64,000 nt of DNA from assembly GCA_963836775.1 (NCBI GenBank), contig CAWIKR010000003.1:1116001-1180000 (forward strand), in the 5' to 3' direction. Shown here in pieces: positions 47,969-58,100 of this stretch. Numbering within the stretch: position 1 is the stretch's first letter; each line of letters begins with the position of its first letter. The translations under genes and the position numbers were made by a program. Origin of the DNA: DASQPR01 sp963836775. Lineage in GTDB: Bacteria; Actinomycetota; Actinomycetes; Mycobacteriales; Micromonosporaceae. The notes below the pieces were generated by a model. It did not search any database. It was not told the origin of the DNA and worked only from the letters and a program-made list of their open reading frames with translations.

Positions 47969-47979
47969 ACTTGTCCCTC

Positions 47980-48567
47980 GTGGACATCGACGATCTGGCA
48001 ACTCGAATCGATCTCGACCGGCGCGCGACCGCCTACAGCGTGGACGTGGTGGACCAGGCCCGCGCGGCCGATCTGGACCGGCCGACGCCGTGCGCCGAGT
48101 GGACTCTGCGTCAGTTGCTCGGCCACATGATCGGCCACCATCTCGGCTGGACCGCGTCGCTGACCGGGGCTCCGGTGGGCGGCGAGGTGTGGGACCGGAC
48201 CGACTTCGACGGTCAGCTGCATGAGGCCTACCGGTCGTCGGCGCAGGGCGTCGTCGAGGCGTTCGCCCAGCCGCGGCTGCCCGAGAAGATCGAGGTGTAC
48301 GGCTACGGCACGCTGCCGCTGCGCACCGTGCTCGGCATGCACATCGTGGACTACGTCGTGCACGGCTGGGACGTGGCCAGAGCCATCGGGTCGCCGCTGG
48401 TGCCGGATCAGGATCTGACCGAGGCCGCGTTCGCCATCATGAAGCAATTCCCGACTGGTCGGCCCAACGTCGCCTTCGACGTCATGGTCGACCCCAAGCC
48501 GGGAGCCTCCGCACTGGAGCAGTTCATGGCATATGTCGGGCGCGATCCGGAGTGGACCGCGCCCTGA
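47980..48567 (+). CDS. TIGR03086-type metal-binding protein (DinB/MDMPI fold)
   Basis: This 195-residue protein has the mycothiol-dependent isomerase-like fold. Family marks are DLDRPTPCAEWTLRQLLGHMIGHHLGW and GMHIVDYVVHGWDVARAIG, where the histidines form a metal site. Starts GTG at 47980; a TTG at 47971 is possible. It follows the kinase by 11 bases. It may use mycothiol, the thiol of actinomycetes, but the reaction is not known. The stop codon lies in a 14-base repeat. Confidence 0.88.
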   Translation: MDIDDLATRIDLDRRATAYSVDVVDQARAADLDRPTPCAEWTLRQLLGHMIGHHLGWTASLTGAPVGGEVWDRTDFDGQLHEAYRSSAQGVVEAFAQPRLPEKIEVYGYGTLPLRTVLGMHIVDYVVHGWDVARAIGSPLVPDQDLTEAAFAIMKQFPTGRPNVAFDVMVDPKPGASALEQFMAYVGRDPEWTAP

Positions 48568-48605
48568 TCGTCGCCGGCTGATCGTCGCCAGCTGATCGTC
48601 GCCGG
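48564..48605. repeat. 14-base tandem repeat, three copies
   Basis: CTGATCGTCGCCGG occurs at 48564, 48578 (one change) and 48592, filling the gap between two convergent genes. The first copy holds the stop codon of the TIGR03086 gene. Confidence 0.85.
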
Positions 48606-48608
48606 ATG

Positions 48609-50147
48609 TCAGAGCCGGAATTCGAGGTCCGGCTCCATCACCGCGGTGTCCATCTGGGCTCGCTGAAGCTGGCCCGAGTAGTCCCAGTTCATCGCCTGCC
48701 AGCGGGTGAACTGGTCGAGCACCCAGACCCCGGACTGCCGGGAACCGTTGCCGGACCGGCCGTTGCCGCCGAACGGCAGGTGCGCCTCGGCGCCGGACGT
48801 CGAATTGTTCACCGAGACCATGCCGGCCGAGACGCCGTCCCGGAACGCGAAGGCGCTGGCCGGGTTCGTGGTGTAGATGGACGAGGACAGGCCGTAGCCG
48901 GGCGCGTTGGCCAGCTCGATCGCCTGGCCGAGTTCGCGGTACGGCAGCACGTTGATGATCGGGCCGAACGTTTCGGTGGTGAAGAGCTTGTCGCTCGGGC
49001 GCACGTCGGCCACGACGACCGGATGGTAATAGAGCCCGGCGGCGTCACCGGTGAACCCGGCTCGCGGGTTGGCGTCGGTGATCCGGCCGACGCCGGTCGA
49101 GCCGAGCACTCGGTGGCCCGGATCGATCCAGCCCAGGAATTCCTCGTAGCGCTCGGCGAACCGCGGCGCCAGCAGAGGACCGTAGAGCACATCGGCGCTG
49201 GCCGGGTCGCCCACCACAGCGTTGCGGACGGCGGTGTCGAGGCGGGACAGGAAGTCGTCGTAGACCGTCTCCTGCACGATGGCCGAGCCGAGTGACGTGC
49301 AGCGCTGGCCGGCCGAGCCGAACCCGCCGAAGAGAGCGCCCTGGACCGCCAGGTTGAGGTCGGCGTCGGCGGTGACCACCATCGGGTTCTTGCCGCCGAG
49401 TTCCAGGCACGGTGTCTGCAGGTGGCGGCCGCAGAGCTCGCCGATCCGCGCACCCACCTCGGACGAGCCGGTGAAGCCCACTTTCTGCACGGCGCCGGCG
49501 TCCAATGCCGCCGCAAGCCCCTCGAAGGTCGTCGGTCCGTCCGCGAAGACCACATCGAAGACACCGTCCGGCACCCCGGCCGCGCGAATCAGCGAGGCGA
49601 ACGCATCGGCCGAGGCGGCGGCGTATTCGGCCGGCTTCCACACCACGGCGTTGCCGCACAGCAGCGCCGGAACGATATACCAGGACGGGACGGCGACCGG
49701 GAAGTTGCCGGCGGTGATCACGGCGGCCACGCCGACCGGGACCCGGAACGTGAACAGCTGCTTGGACGGCATCTCACTCGGCACCGTCTGGCCGTAGAGC
49801 CGACGGCCCTCGCCGAGGAAGAAGTCGCAGGTGTCGACGATCTCCTGAACCTCGCCGCGGGCCTCGACGATGGGTTTGCCGATCTCCCTGGTGACCAGCT
49901 GCGCGAGCGGCTCGAAGTTGGCCCGGATCAACTGGCCGAGGTTGGCGATCACCTGACCACGCACCGGCGCCGGCACCCGGGCCCAGGCGGCCTGAGCGGA
50001 CCGGGCCGAACGGCACGCGTCGGTGAAGGTCTGGGCGTCCGCGAGCGAAATCTTCGCGACGATCTCGTCACCGTTGGCGGGGTTGACGTTGGTCTGCCGG
50101 AGGCTGCCGGGCTCCGTCGCCTGGCCGCCGATGGTCGAGGTAATCAC
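48609..50147 (-). CDS. Aldehyde dehydrogenase (ALDH7/SSADH-like)
   Basis: This 512-residue NAD(P)-dependent aldehyde dehydrogenase has the catalytic set: ITAGNFPVAVPSWYIVPALLCGNAVVWKPAEYA (cofactor site), GFTGSSEVG, LELGGKNP (catalytic Glu) and GSAGQRCTS (catalytic Cys). The GSAGQRCT form resembles the ALDH7/aminoadipate-semialdehyde branch. Start GTG at 50147 has a TACGCT box six bases upstream (leaderless); a TTG at 50165 is an alternative. Likely substrates are amino-acid-derived semialdehydes, which would suit the amine importer nearby, but this is inference. Confidence 0.9.
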   Translation of the reverse strand: MITSTIGGQATEPGSLRQTNVNPANGDEIVAKISLADAQTFTDACRSARSAQAAWARVPAPVRGQVIANLGQLIRANFEPLAQLVTREIGKPIVEARGEVQEIVDTCDFFLGEGRRLYGQTVPSEMPSKQLFTFRVPVGVAAVITAGNFPVAVPSWYIVPALLCGNAVVWKPAEYAAASADAFASLIRAAGVPDGVFDVVFADGPTTFEGLAAALDAGAVQKVGFTGSSEVGARIGELCGRHLQTPCLELGGKNPMVVTADADLNLAVQGALFGGFGSAGQRCTSLGSAIVQETVYDDFLSRLDTAVRNAVVGDPASADVLYGPLLAPRFAERYEEFLGWIDPGHRVLGSTGVGRITDANPRAGFTGDAAGLYYHPVVVADVRPSDKLFTTETFGPIINVLPYRELGQAIELANAPGYGLSSSIYTTNPASAFAFRDGVSAGMVSVNNSTSGAEAHLPFGGNGRSGNGSRQSGVWVLDQFTRWQAMNWDYSGQLQRAQMDTAVMEPDLEFRL

Positions 50148-50242
50148 CAGGCCAGCGTAGTCCAACCGGTAGACCTAAAGTTTTCGCAACAGATCGGCCG
50201 GTTCATCGGTAATTGATGGGTGAGCGGAGAGGAGGCTCACCC

Positions 50243-50779
50243 GTGCGGGATCCCTCGTTCGACGAGTTCGCGGCCACGCAACTGCCGGCCCTGGACCGGT
50301 ACGCGTATGCGCTGACCGGAAACCGGCACGATGCCGAGGATCTGGTCCAGGAGACCCTGATCAAGCTCGTCGGCGCGTGGCGGCGCATCGAGCCGGACGG
50401 GAACCCGGCCGGATATGCCCGGACGATCATGTTCCGGACCCATGTCTCCGCCTGGCGCCGCCGGTCCCGCCGCCCGGATCGGCTGGCACTGGAGGTCGAT
50501 CCGGCCGCCGGCACCGATGATTACGCCACTGTCGATGCGCGGATGGCTCTCGCGCAGGCACTGTCCCGGCTGCCGCGACTGCAGCGCGCCGTGCTGGTGG
50601 CGAGCTATCTCGATGACTGCCCGGACGAAGAGATCGCCGAGTTGATCGGGCGGTCGCCCGTCACGGTGCGATCGCTGCGCTATCGCGGACTCCGCGCGAT
50701 CCAGAAGGCTTTGGTGTCGGCTCAATCGACGAACCGGGAGGGGGACAACCGTGATGGATCTGAATTCTCTGTTGCGTGA
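50243..50779 (+). CDS. SigE-family ECF sigma factor (second copy)
   Basis: This 178-residue sigma factor has region 2 (LDRYAYALTGNRHDAEDLVQETLIKLVGAW) and region 4 (LPRLQRAVLVASYLDDCPDEEIAELIGRSPVTVRSLRYRGLRAIQ). The start GTG at 50243 is chosen because GAGAGGAGG lies eight bases upstream. It shares the overlapping-gene layout with the sigma factor at 18953: the following propeller gene starts inside its end (50751/50754). Confidence 0.93.
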   Translation: MRDPSFDEFAATQLPALDRYAYALTGNRHDAEDLVQETLIKLVGAWRRIEPDGNPAGYARTIMFRTHVSAWRRRSRRPDRLALEVDPAAGTDDYATVDARMALAQALSRLPRLQRAVLVASYLDDCPDEEIAELIGRSPVTVRSLRYRGLRAIQKALVSAQSTNREGDNRDGSEFSVA

Positions 50780-51974
50780 CGAGATGGCCCGGACGGTGGT
50801 GGTGTCGGACCGGCCGTACGCGGAACGGATCTCGCGTGCCAAGCAGACCTTCGGCCGGCGTCGAGCGGCCCGGCGAACCGCGGCTGGTTTCCTCACCGTG
50901 ATCGCGGTGACTGCTGTGGTGTCGGTGTCCTCTCTAGTGCGCCACGAGCCGCCTCCGGCCCGGCCGGCGACACCAGATCGAGCCACCGCCGCGGCACTCC
51001 AGGTGGCCGCGATGACCACGGTCGGGATTCCGATCGGCGGCCTGTTCTACGATCCCACTCACGGCTGGCTGATTCTCATGACATGCACCGCCGACATGAA
51101 CACCTGCCAGAACAACTATCTGGTCGCCGACGGCAGCGGTGCCGACCTTCGCCTCCTGACGACGACGTTTCGCATCGCAACCGGCGGCTTGTTCGTGTTC
51201 AGCAGCGACGACATGGTGGCCGTCGACGAAGCCACCGGTGTGCGTCTTGTGTCCAGCGATGGCGGCCGCTCGTGGACCGAGGCGAAGCACCCGACCGGTC
51301 CGGCAGTCAGCCAGGTCCCGCCGGATGCGATTCTCGCGCAGCTGCCGGATACGCAGGGCTCGAAGAGTTCGATCGTGGCGCTCCAGCGGGACGGTCAGAT
51401 CCATCCGGTCACCACGCTTCCACCGGATGCGTCCGGACTCGCGGTAGGACCGGTCGCGGGCTACGGCGGCGCGTTCTTCGTCACCGACGGCACGGCTATC
51501 CTCCGCCGTACTACAGCCGATCCCTGGCAGCCGGTGGCGATGCCGGCCGCCGGCGTGCCGAACTTCCGGATCCTTGGCCTCACGCGGACCGGGCTATATG
51601 CCACCGGCGGCCCAGAAGCCGACCCGATCCTGCTGGTCAGCCCGGATACCGGCCGGACCTGGCAGGAACTGGATTGGCCGAGTCCGGGCGCGTTCGCGGT
51701 TCCGCGCGACGCCTCGCAGACGCCTGATGTGGTCCCTGCCTACGACGGCCGGTCAGCCGTGGTGGTCGATGGATCGCTGCTTGTCAGCAACGGTGTCCGA
51801 TGGTGGCGCTACGACGACGTCCGCAATCTGTTCACGCCGGTCGACGGGCCCGCGGCGATCATCGGGCAGGACGTCTTTGGTGCAGCCATCGCGATCACCG
51901 GTTCGACGAAGCACCCGCAGATCGAGATCAGTACTGATGGCCAGACGTGGTCGGTTCTGCGTACCAGCAAATGA
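50754..51974 (+). CDS. Membrane-anchored beta-propeller protein coupled to second sigma factor
   Basis: This 406-residue protein has a 45-residue basic cytosolic end (AERISRAKQTFGRRRAARR), one membrane helix (AAGFLTVIAVTAVVSVSSLV) and a large outer domain with repeated SSDGGRSWTEAKHP, SPDTGRTWQELDWPSP and STDGQTWSVLRTSK blocks. These are Asp-box (BNR, sialidase-type) propeller motifs. No anti-sigma zinc motif is present. A GTG at 50751 could also start it. It matches the first propeller/sigma pair in layout. Role as sensor or anti-sigma factor is inference. Confidence 0.8.
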   Translation: MDLNSLLRDEMARTVVVSDRPYAERISRAKQTFGRRRAARRTAAGFLTVIAVTAVVSVSSLVRHEPPPARPATPDRATAAALQVAAMTTVGIPIGGLFYDPTHGWLILMTCTADMNTCQNNYLVADGSGADLRLLTTTFRIATGGLFVFSSDDMVAVDEATGVRLVSSDGGRSWTEAKHPTGPAVSQVPPDAILAQLPDTQGSKSSIVALQRDGQIHPVTTLPPDASGLAVGPVAGYGGAFFVTDGTAILRRTTADPWQPVAMPAAGVPNFRILGLTRTGLYATGGPEADPILLVSPDTGRTWQELDWPSPGAFAVPRDASQTPDVVPAYDGRSAVVVDGSLLVSNGVRWWRYDDVRNLFTPVDGPAAIIGQDVFGAAIAITGSTKHPQIEISTDGQTWSVLRTSK

Positions 51975-51978
51975 TCGT

Positions 51979-52008
51979 CCGGTCTGGGGACGAGTGTCCC
52001 CGGACCGG
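51979..52008 (+). terminator. Hairpin terminator after sigma/propeller pair
   Basis: A 13-base-pair stem (51979-51991 with 51996-52008, one G-T pair) with the loop GAGT starts five bases after the stop codon. Confidence 0.8.
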
Positions 52009-52026
52009 CCTGGATCGGCGGCCCGG

Positions 52027-52038
52027 TAAAGTCTTGAT
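52027..52038 (+). promoter_or_regulatory. -10 element for leaderless DUF1992 gene
   Basis: TAAAGT at 52027-52032 is six bases before the ATG at 52039, and no ribosome site is present. Confidence 0.4.
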
Positions 52039-52425
52039 ATGGCGGCACATTACGAATCCTGGGTGGACAAGCAGATTCGCGAGGCGACCGAGCGCGGAGA
52101 TTTCGACAACTTGCCGGGCTCGGGCAAGCCGCTGCCGGATCGCAACGAGCTCTATGACGAGGACTGGTGGCTCAAGCAGTGGATCGCCCGGGAGGGCATC
52201 ACTGGAGATACCGCCCTGCCCACCACGCTGCGGCTGCGTCGCGAGATCGAGGACATCCAGAAGGCCGCCGCGCGCAGGACCAGTGAGCGCGACGTTCGCG
52301 ATCTGGTCGATGACCTCAACAGGCGCATCGTCGACGCGATTCGCGGTCATGTGGACGGTCCGCCGGTGCCGCTGCGCCGGATCGACGCGGACGCGGTGGT
52401 CCGCGGCTGGCGTGCCGGCGAATAG
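52039..52425 (+). CDS. DUF1992 (DnaJC28-like) protein
   Basis: This 128-residue protein has the DUF1992 domain: ESWVDKQIREATERGDFDNLPGSGKPLPDRNELYDEDWWLKQWIARE. The domain is shared with the eukaryotic J-protein DNAJC28, but there is no J domain here. The second half is helical (LRLRREIEDIQKAAARRTSERDVRDLVDDLNRRI). Function unknown. Its tight -10/ATG spacing suggests a leaderless transcript. Confidence 0.9.
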   Translation: MAAHYESWVDKQIREATERGDFDNLPGSGKPLPDRNELYDEDWWLKQWIAREGITGDTALPTTLRLRREIEDIQKAAARRTSERDVRDLVDDLNRRIVDAIRGHVDGPPVPLRRIDADAVVRGWRAGE

Positions 52426-52551
52426 TGGCTGGCGCGCCGGCAATGAGCGGCCGGCGCAATATCTGTCACGATCAAAGTCTTCACAGCGATCAACCCGCGT
52501 AATAGCGTCGGCTCAATTCTGGGGTTTGATCACCTACGCTGTGAGGTTCCC

Positions 52552-54057
52552 ATGATCGGTCAGTCCACTTCGGACACTCCTGCCCTTCGCAAGGACGCGA
52601 TCGGCCTGCGCGAAGTCCTGTTCCAATCGATCACCGATATGGCACCAGCGGCCGCCATCGCGGCGTCGATCCCGGCCGGTGCGGCGTTCGCCGGCGGCTC
52701 GCTTCCGCTGTCGGTGGTGTTCGCACTGATCGCCGCGCTGTTCAGCGCGGTTTCGATCGCCGAGCTGGCGGGCCGGATTCCGGCCGCCGGATCACTGGCG
52801 ACCTACGTCGCCCGAGGGCTGCACAAGTCCCTCGGCTTCCTGACCGCCTGGTCCTATGTCCTGGTCGGCATCCTGATCTCGCCACTCGTGCTGCTGCAAC
52901 TCGGCTTCACCGCCGCCGACACATTCCACAGCAGCTGGCACTGGTCGCAAGACCTCTGGTGGGTCTACACCGTTATCGGCGCGCTGATCGTGATGCTCGC
53001 CGGGCTCTACGGCATCCGGACGTCAGCGGGCCTGGGCACCATCCTCGGAATCTTCGAGATCGCCGTGTTCGTGGTGCTCGGCGTCATGCTGATCGTGCAC
53101 GCCGGCTCGGCCAACACGCTGTCGGTCTTCGGCAGCGGGCACACGCCGAGCGCCCACGCCGGCATCACCGGAGTCATCGCCGGTTCGGTCTACACGACAC
53201 TCGCGCTGCTCGGCTTCGAGGGAGCCGCGCCGCTGGCCGAGGAGACCCGGGACCCGCGCCGGACGATCCGAAAGGCGATCCTGCTGGCCACCCTGAGCAT
53301 CGGCATCCTGTACATCTTCACCACGTACGCGATCGACGTCGCCTTCGGTCCGGACAAGTTCGCCGGCTTCGGCGCTTCCGGATCGGACTCGTGGGAAGGC
53401 ATCGCCCGCAGCCTCTACGGCGGCTTCTGGGTGCTGATCTTCCTGGCGATCGTCAACTCCACGATCGCCAACGCCAACGCTGGTGTGAACGTCGCGAGCC
53501 GGACCGGCTTCGCGATGGGCCGGATCGGCGCGTTCCCCTATGCGCTGGCGCGGCTGTCCACCCGGCACCGCTCGCCGGTGGTGGCGATCCTGCTGGTCAC
53601 CGCGGCCACCATCGGCGTCGCGCTGGGCCTCGGCTTCGGCTACGACCCGGGCACCGCGTTCTTCATCGTGGCGACCATGCTCGTGGTGCTCCTCGTCGCC
53701 ATCTACATCCTGGTCGACCTCGCCTGCATCGGCTATTTCCTGCGCGAAGGGCGCAGCGAGTTCAACCCGCTGCTGCACCTGGTGATCCCGATTCTGGGCA
53801 TCGTCGCCTTCATTCCGGGCTGGCTCACCGCGGCCGGCATCCCGGCGTTCGACTTCATCACGAAGCTGCCGCCGCCGGTGTCGTACGCGGGTCCGGCCGC
53901 CGCGATCTGGGTCGGTCTCGGCATCATCTACCTGATCGTGCTGTCGGTGATGCGGCCACAGCGGATCGATGATGTCGCGCGCGTGCACCTCGACGAGGAA
54001 CCCGCCGCGGTGCCGGCCCAGCGCGGCGAGGTAGCCGGCGTCGAGGAGCCGGCGTGA
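52552..54057 (+). CDS. APC-family amino acid permease
   Basis: This 501-residue permease has twelve hydrophobic segments of the APC (amino acid-polyamine-cation) type. TDMAPAAAIAASIPAGAAFAGGSLP opens the first helix region, and LLGFEGAAPLAEETRDPRRTIRKAILL is the helix 6/loop family mark. It couples to the next gene with a four-base overlap. Together with an amidase this suggests uptake and use of an amide or amino acid; the exact substrate is not shown. Confidence 0.93.
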   Translation: MIGQSTSDTPALRKDAIGLREVLFQSITDMAPAAAIAASIPAGAAFAGGSLPLSVVFALIAALFSAVSIAELAGRIPAAGSLATYVARGLHKSLGFLTAWSYVLVGILISPLVLLQLGFTAADTFHSSWHWSQDLWWVYTVIGALIVMLAGLYGIRTSAGLGTILGIFEIAVFVVLGVMLIVHAGSANTLSVFGSGHTPSAHAGITGVIAGSVYTTLALLGFEGAAPLAEETRDPRRTIRKAILLATLSIGILYIFTTYAIDVAFGPDKFAGFGASGSDSWEGIARSLYGGFWVLIFLAIVNSTIANANAGVNVASRTGFAMGRIGAFPYALARLSTRHRSPVVAILLVTAATIGVALGLGFGYDPGTAFFIVATMLVVLLVAIYILVDLACIGYFLREGRSEFNPLLHLVIPILGIVAFIPGWLTAAGIPAFDFITKLPPPVSYAGPAAAIWVGLGIIYLIVLSVMRPQRIDDVARVHLDEEPAAVPAQRGEVAGVEEPA

Positions 54058-55067
54058 CGGCAGTAGTCAGTTACCGCCCCGCGGCCGGCGAATTCGTCTG
54101 GACGTTCGGTGGCGTTCCGCCGGTGGCCCGGGTTCGCCCGGGCACCGTGCTGGAACTCTTCACCGAGGACTGCTTCGCCGGCCGCGTACGCGGTCACGAC
54201 GACCTGGTGTCCCGGGTGGTCGAGTTCCCGTTCGTGAACCCGCAGACCGGCCCGTTCTATGTGGAGGGCGCCGAGCCCGGTGACACCCTGGCGGTGCACT
54301 TTGTCTCGATGGAGCCGGCTCGCGACTGGGCGGCCTCCACGACGGTTCCGCTGTTCGGTGCCCTGACCAGCACTCACGCCACCGCGACGCTGCAGGATCC
54401 GCTGCCCGAGGTGGTATGGATCTACCAGCTGGACCGGGCCTCCCGGCTGTGCCGGTTCGAGTCGCGGTTCGGCGACTACACCGTCGATCTGCCGATGGAC
54501 CCGATGCACGGCACCGTGGGGGTGGCGCCGGCCAACTTCGAGGCCCGGTCGTCGCTGGTCCCGGACGCGCATGGCGGCAACATGGACACGCCGGAGATGC
54601 GCGTCGGGGTGACCTGCTATCTCGGGGTCAACGTCGAGGGCGCGCTGTTCTCGCTCGGCGACGGCCATGCCCGCCAGGGCGAGGGCGAGACCTGCGGGGT
54701 GGCGGTCGAGTGCGCGATGAACACGGTGGTGATCCTGGACCTGATCAAGGGCGTGCCGTGTCCGTGGCCCCGGATCGAGTCGGACACCCACCTGATCAGC
54801 ACCGGCTCGGCCCGCCCGCTGGAGGACGCGTTCCGGATCGCGCAGGTGGACCTGGTGCAGTGGCTGGCCGGGGAGTTCGGCATGCATCAGCTGGATGCTT
54901 ATCAACTGATATCGCAGGCGGTGGAGTCACCGCTGGCCAACGTGGTGGACACCAACTACACGTCGGTCGCGAAGATCGCCAAGCGATACCTGCCCCGGCA
55001 CTCAGCGATGGGCGGGATCCACGCCCACCTGCGGGACGCCGCCGCGGCCTATCGGGCGACGAGGTAA
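54054..55067 (+). CDS. Acetamidase/formamidase family protein
   Basis: This 337-residue enzyme belongs to the acetamidase/formamidase (FmdA_AmdA) family, which releases ammonia from short amides. Family blocks are VRPGTVLELFTEDCFAGRV, NPQTGPFYVEGAEPGDTLAVHF, DAHGGNMDTPEM and LGDGHARQGEGETCGVAVE. It overlaps the permease by four bases (ATGA). It is likely a nitrogen-scavenging unit with that permease. A perfect hairpin follows at 55085-55132. Confidence 0.93.
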   Translation: MTAVVSYRPAAGEFVWTFGGVPPVARVRPGTVLELFTEDCFAGRVRGHDDLVSRVVEFPFVNPQTGPFYVEGAEPGDTLAVHFVSMEPARDWAASTTVPLFGALTSTHATATLQDPLPEVVWIYQLDRASRLCRFESRFGDYTVDLPMDPMHGTVGVAPANFEARSSLVPDAHGGNMDTPEMRVGVTCYLGVNVEGALFSLGDGHARQGEGETCGVAVECAMNTVVILDLIKGVPCPWPRIESDTHLISTGSARPLEDAFRIAQVDLVQWLAGEFGMHQLDAYQLISQAVESPLANVVDTNYTSVAKIAKRYLPRHSAMGGIHAHLRDAAAAYRATR

Positions 55068-55084
55068 AGCGCGAGCCCTCAGTG

Positions 55085-55132
55085 GATCTTGCGACGTTGG
55101 CGTGGCTACAGGTCGCCCAACGTCGCAAGATC
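55085..55132. terminator. Perfect 16-base-stem hairpin between convergent genes
   Basis: GATCTTGCGACGTTGG (55085-55100) pairs exactly with CCAACGTCGCAAGATC (55117-55132), with a 16-base loop. It lies between the amidase and hrpA, which face each other, so it may stop both. Its sequence is nearly the same as the hairpin at 59299-59354. Confidence 0.8.
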
Positions 55133-55198
55133 TACGGGCGGCCTCCGGCCAACACGGGCCAGCCGACGCCGGCGGCGACCGCCGACGACCCGCCGGAC

Positions 55199-58100
55199 TC
55201 AGCCGGTCGCCGTTGCGGACACGTCGTCCATCGCCTTGTAGATGCGCTTCTCGGAGACCGGGTAGGCGGTCCCGACCGCCTGCGCGAACAGGTTCACCCG
55301 GAGTTCCTCGATCATCCAGCGAACGTCGCGGACCTCGGCCCAGTCCGCGGCGCCGCGCGGCAGCTCGGTGAGCCAGGCGGCGTATTCGCGTTCGACGTCG
55401 TGGATGACGTCCATGCTGGCCCGGTCCCGGGCCGGGTCCTGTGGCAGCCGCTCCAGCCGCCGCTCGATCGCCTTCAGGTAGCGGGCCAGGTCGAGCAGGC
55501 GGTCGGCGCCGATCGCGGTGACGAACCCGGGGTGGATCAGGCCGCTCAACTGGTTCTTGACGTCGGTCATCGAGGCGACGATCGCCAGGTTTCCGGTCTT
55601 CTCCAGCTGCAGCGAGATCGCGTGCCAGGTGCCGAGGGCCGTGCGTACCCGGGAAATCACCGACATCGCCTCGTCGAAGAGCTCGCCGCGCACCTGATCC
55701 CGCAGCCGCGCGAAGGTCGCGTCGTCGCGGGCCGGCCCGCCGAAGCGGGCCACCAGCGCGTCCACCGCGGCGTCCATGCAGTCGGCGATCAGCGCGCCGA
55801 CGTTGCGGTTCGGATTGCGCATCAGGGTGAGCTTCGCGTCGTTGCTCAGCCGGCCGGAGATCACCGCGATCGGCGACGGGATCGACAGCAGCAGCAGCCG
55901 GCGGGTGCCGGCGACCATCGCGCGATCCGCGGCGCGCGCCGAATCAAAGACCCGCACCGCGACGCTGTCACCCTCGTCGACCAGGGCCGGATAGGCGCGG
56001 ATCTGGTACGCGCCCCGGGCCTCCTCGATCATCTGAGGGAGGGCGCCGATGGTCCACGACGTCAGGCCGTCCTGTTCGATGCCCTCGCCGACCGCCGCCA
56101 CTACGGCCCGGGTCTTCGGGGCGAGCTGGGCCCGGAGGAGCGCGAGATCCTTGCCTTCGGCCAGCGTGGAGCCGTCTTCACCGACCACGCGATAGGTCAT
56201 GCGCAGGTAGCCGGGCACCCGGTCGGAGTCCCAGTCGGTCCGGGAGATGATCGCGCCGGTCATCCGGCGGAACTCCCGCTCCAGCCCATCGAGCAGCGGC
56301 TCGGATCCGGGGGTGAGCCGGTCGAGCACCGCGCGGGCGTGGTCCGGCGCCGGCACCAGCTGCACTCGGAGCGGTTTCGGCAGCGACTTGATGAGCGCGG
56401 TGATCAGGTCCTCACGGAGCCCGGGAACCTGCCAGTCGAAGACCGTGGGCTGCAGCGAGGCGAGCTGGGGGAGCGGCACCGTCACGGTCACGCCGTCGGC
56501 GGCGACGCCGGGCTCGAACTGGTAGCTCAGGGCCAGCCCACCGAGCTGATCCGGGTAGTCGTCCTTGCTGAACCGGGCACCCGCGTCGTTAGTGAGCATC
56601 TCGACGTCGAAGTCGAGCAGCTTGGGGTTGTCCCGGCGAGCCTGCTTCCACCAGGTGTCGAAGTGCCGGCCGGACACCACATCGGCCGGAATCCGCTGGT
56701 CATAGAAGGTGAACAGGGTCTCGTCGTCGACCAGGATGTCGCGCCGCCGCGCGCGATGCTCGAGCTCCTCGACTTCGTCGAGCAACTCCCGATTGGCCGC
56801 GAAGAACGCGTGGTGGGTGTCCCAGTCGCCCTCGACCAGCGCGTGCCGGATGAACAGCTCCCGGGACAGCACCGGATCGATCCGGCCGTAGTTGACTCGC
56901 CGGGCCACCACGATCGGGATGCCGTAGAGCGTGACCTTCTCGTTGGCCATGACCGCAGCCTGCTTCTTGGACCAGTGCGGCTCGCTGTAGTTGCGCTTGA
57001 CCAGGTGTCCGGCGAGGCGTTCGACCCACTCCGGCTCGATCTTCGCCGACTACCCGCGCCCAGAGCCGGGTGGTCTCCACCAGTTCGGCCGCGAACACCC
57101 ACTGCGGATTCGACTTGAACAGCGCGGACCCGGGCGCGATGGCGAACTTGGCACCGCGGGCGCCGAGGTATTCGAAGCCGCGCCGCTTCTTGTCCTCCGG
57201 CTCTTTCAGGCCGATGTGGCGAGAGCAGGCCGGCCAGCAACGACTGATGGACCTTCGCGGGATCCGGGGTGCCGGTCGGCGGTCAGCGTCAGGTTCAGCT
57301 GCTTGGCCGTCTGGCGCAGCTGGCTGTAGAGGTCCTGCCACTCGCGAACCCGCAGGTAGTTGAGGAACTCGTTGCGGCAGAGCTTGCGGAACTGGTTGCT
57401 GGACAGCGCTTTCTGCTGCTCGGTCAGGTAGTTCCACAGGTTCAGCACAGCGATGAAGTCGCTGGCCGGATCCTTGAAGCGGGCGTGCTTCTCGTCGGCC
57501 TGCTGCTGCTTGTCGGTGGGCCGCTCGCGCGGGTCCGGGATGGACAGCACGCTGGCGATCACCATCACCTCGTGCACGCAGCCGTTGCGGTCGGCCTCCA
57601 GCACCATCCGGCCCATCCGCGGGTCGACCGGCAGCGTCGCCAGCTTGCGCCCGAGCGGGGTCAGATCCCGCTTCTCGGTCGAACGCGCCCAGCTCATGCA
57701 GCAGCGCCACGCCGTCGGCGATGTTGCGCCTGTCCGGCGGGTCGATGAACGGGAACGTGGCCATGTCGCCGAGCCGGTAGGCGGTCATCTGCAGGATCAC
57801 GCCGGCCAGGTTGGTGCGCAGGATCTCCGGCGTCGGTGAACTCCGGCCGGCTCTCGAAGTCGTCCTCGGAGTAGAGCCGGATGCAGATGCCGTCGCTGGT
57901 CCGGCCGCAGCGGCCGTTGCGCTGGTTGGCGCTGGCCTGCGAGATCGCCTCGATCGGCAGCCGCTGCACCTTGAGCCGGTTGCTGTAGCGGGAGATGCGC
58001 GCGGTGCCGGGGTCGATGACGTACTTGATGCCGGGCACGGTCAGGCTGGTCTCGGCGACGTTGGTGGCGAGCACGATCCGCCGCCCGCGTGTGCTTGGCG

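Noticed and set aside
54416..57118. 900-codon plus-strand frame across the amidase and hrpA
   Set aside because: It runs out of frame through the amidase and antisense to hrpA; both are supported by strong motifs.
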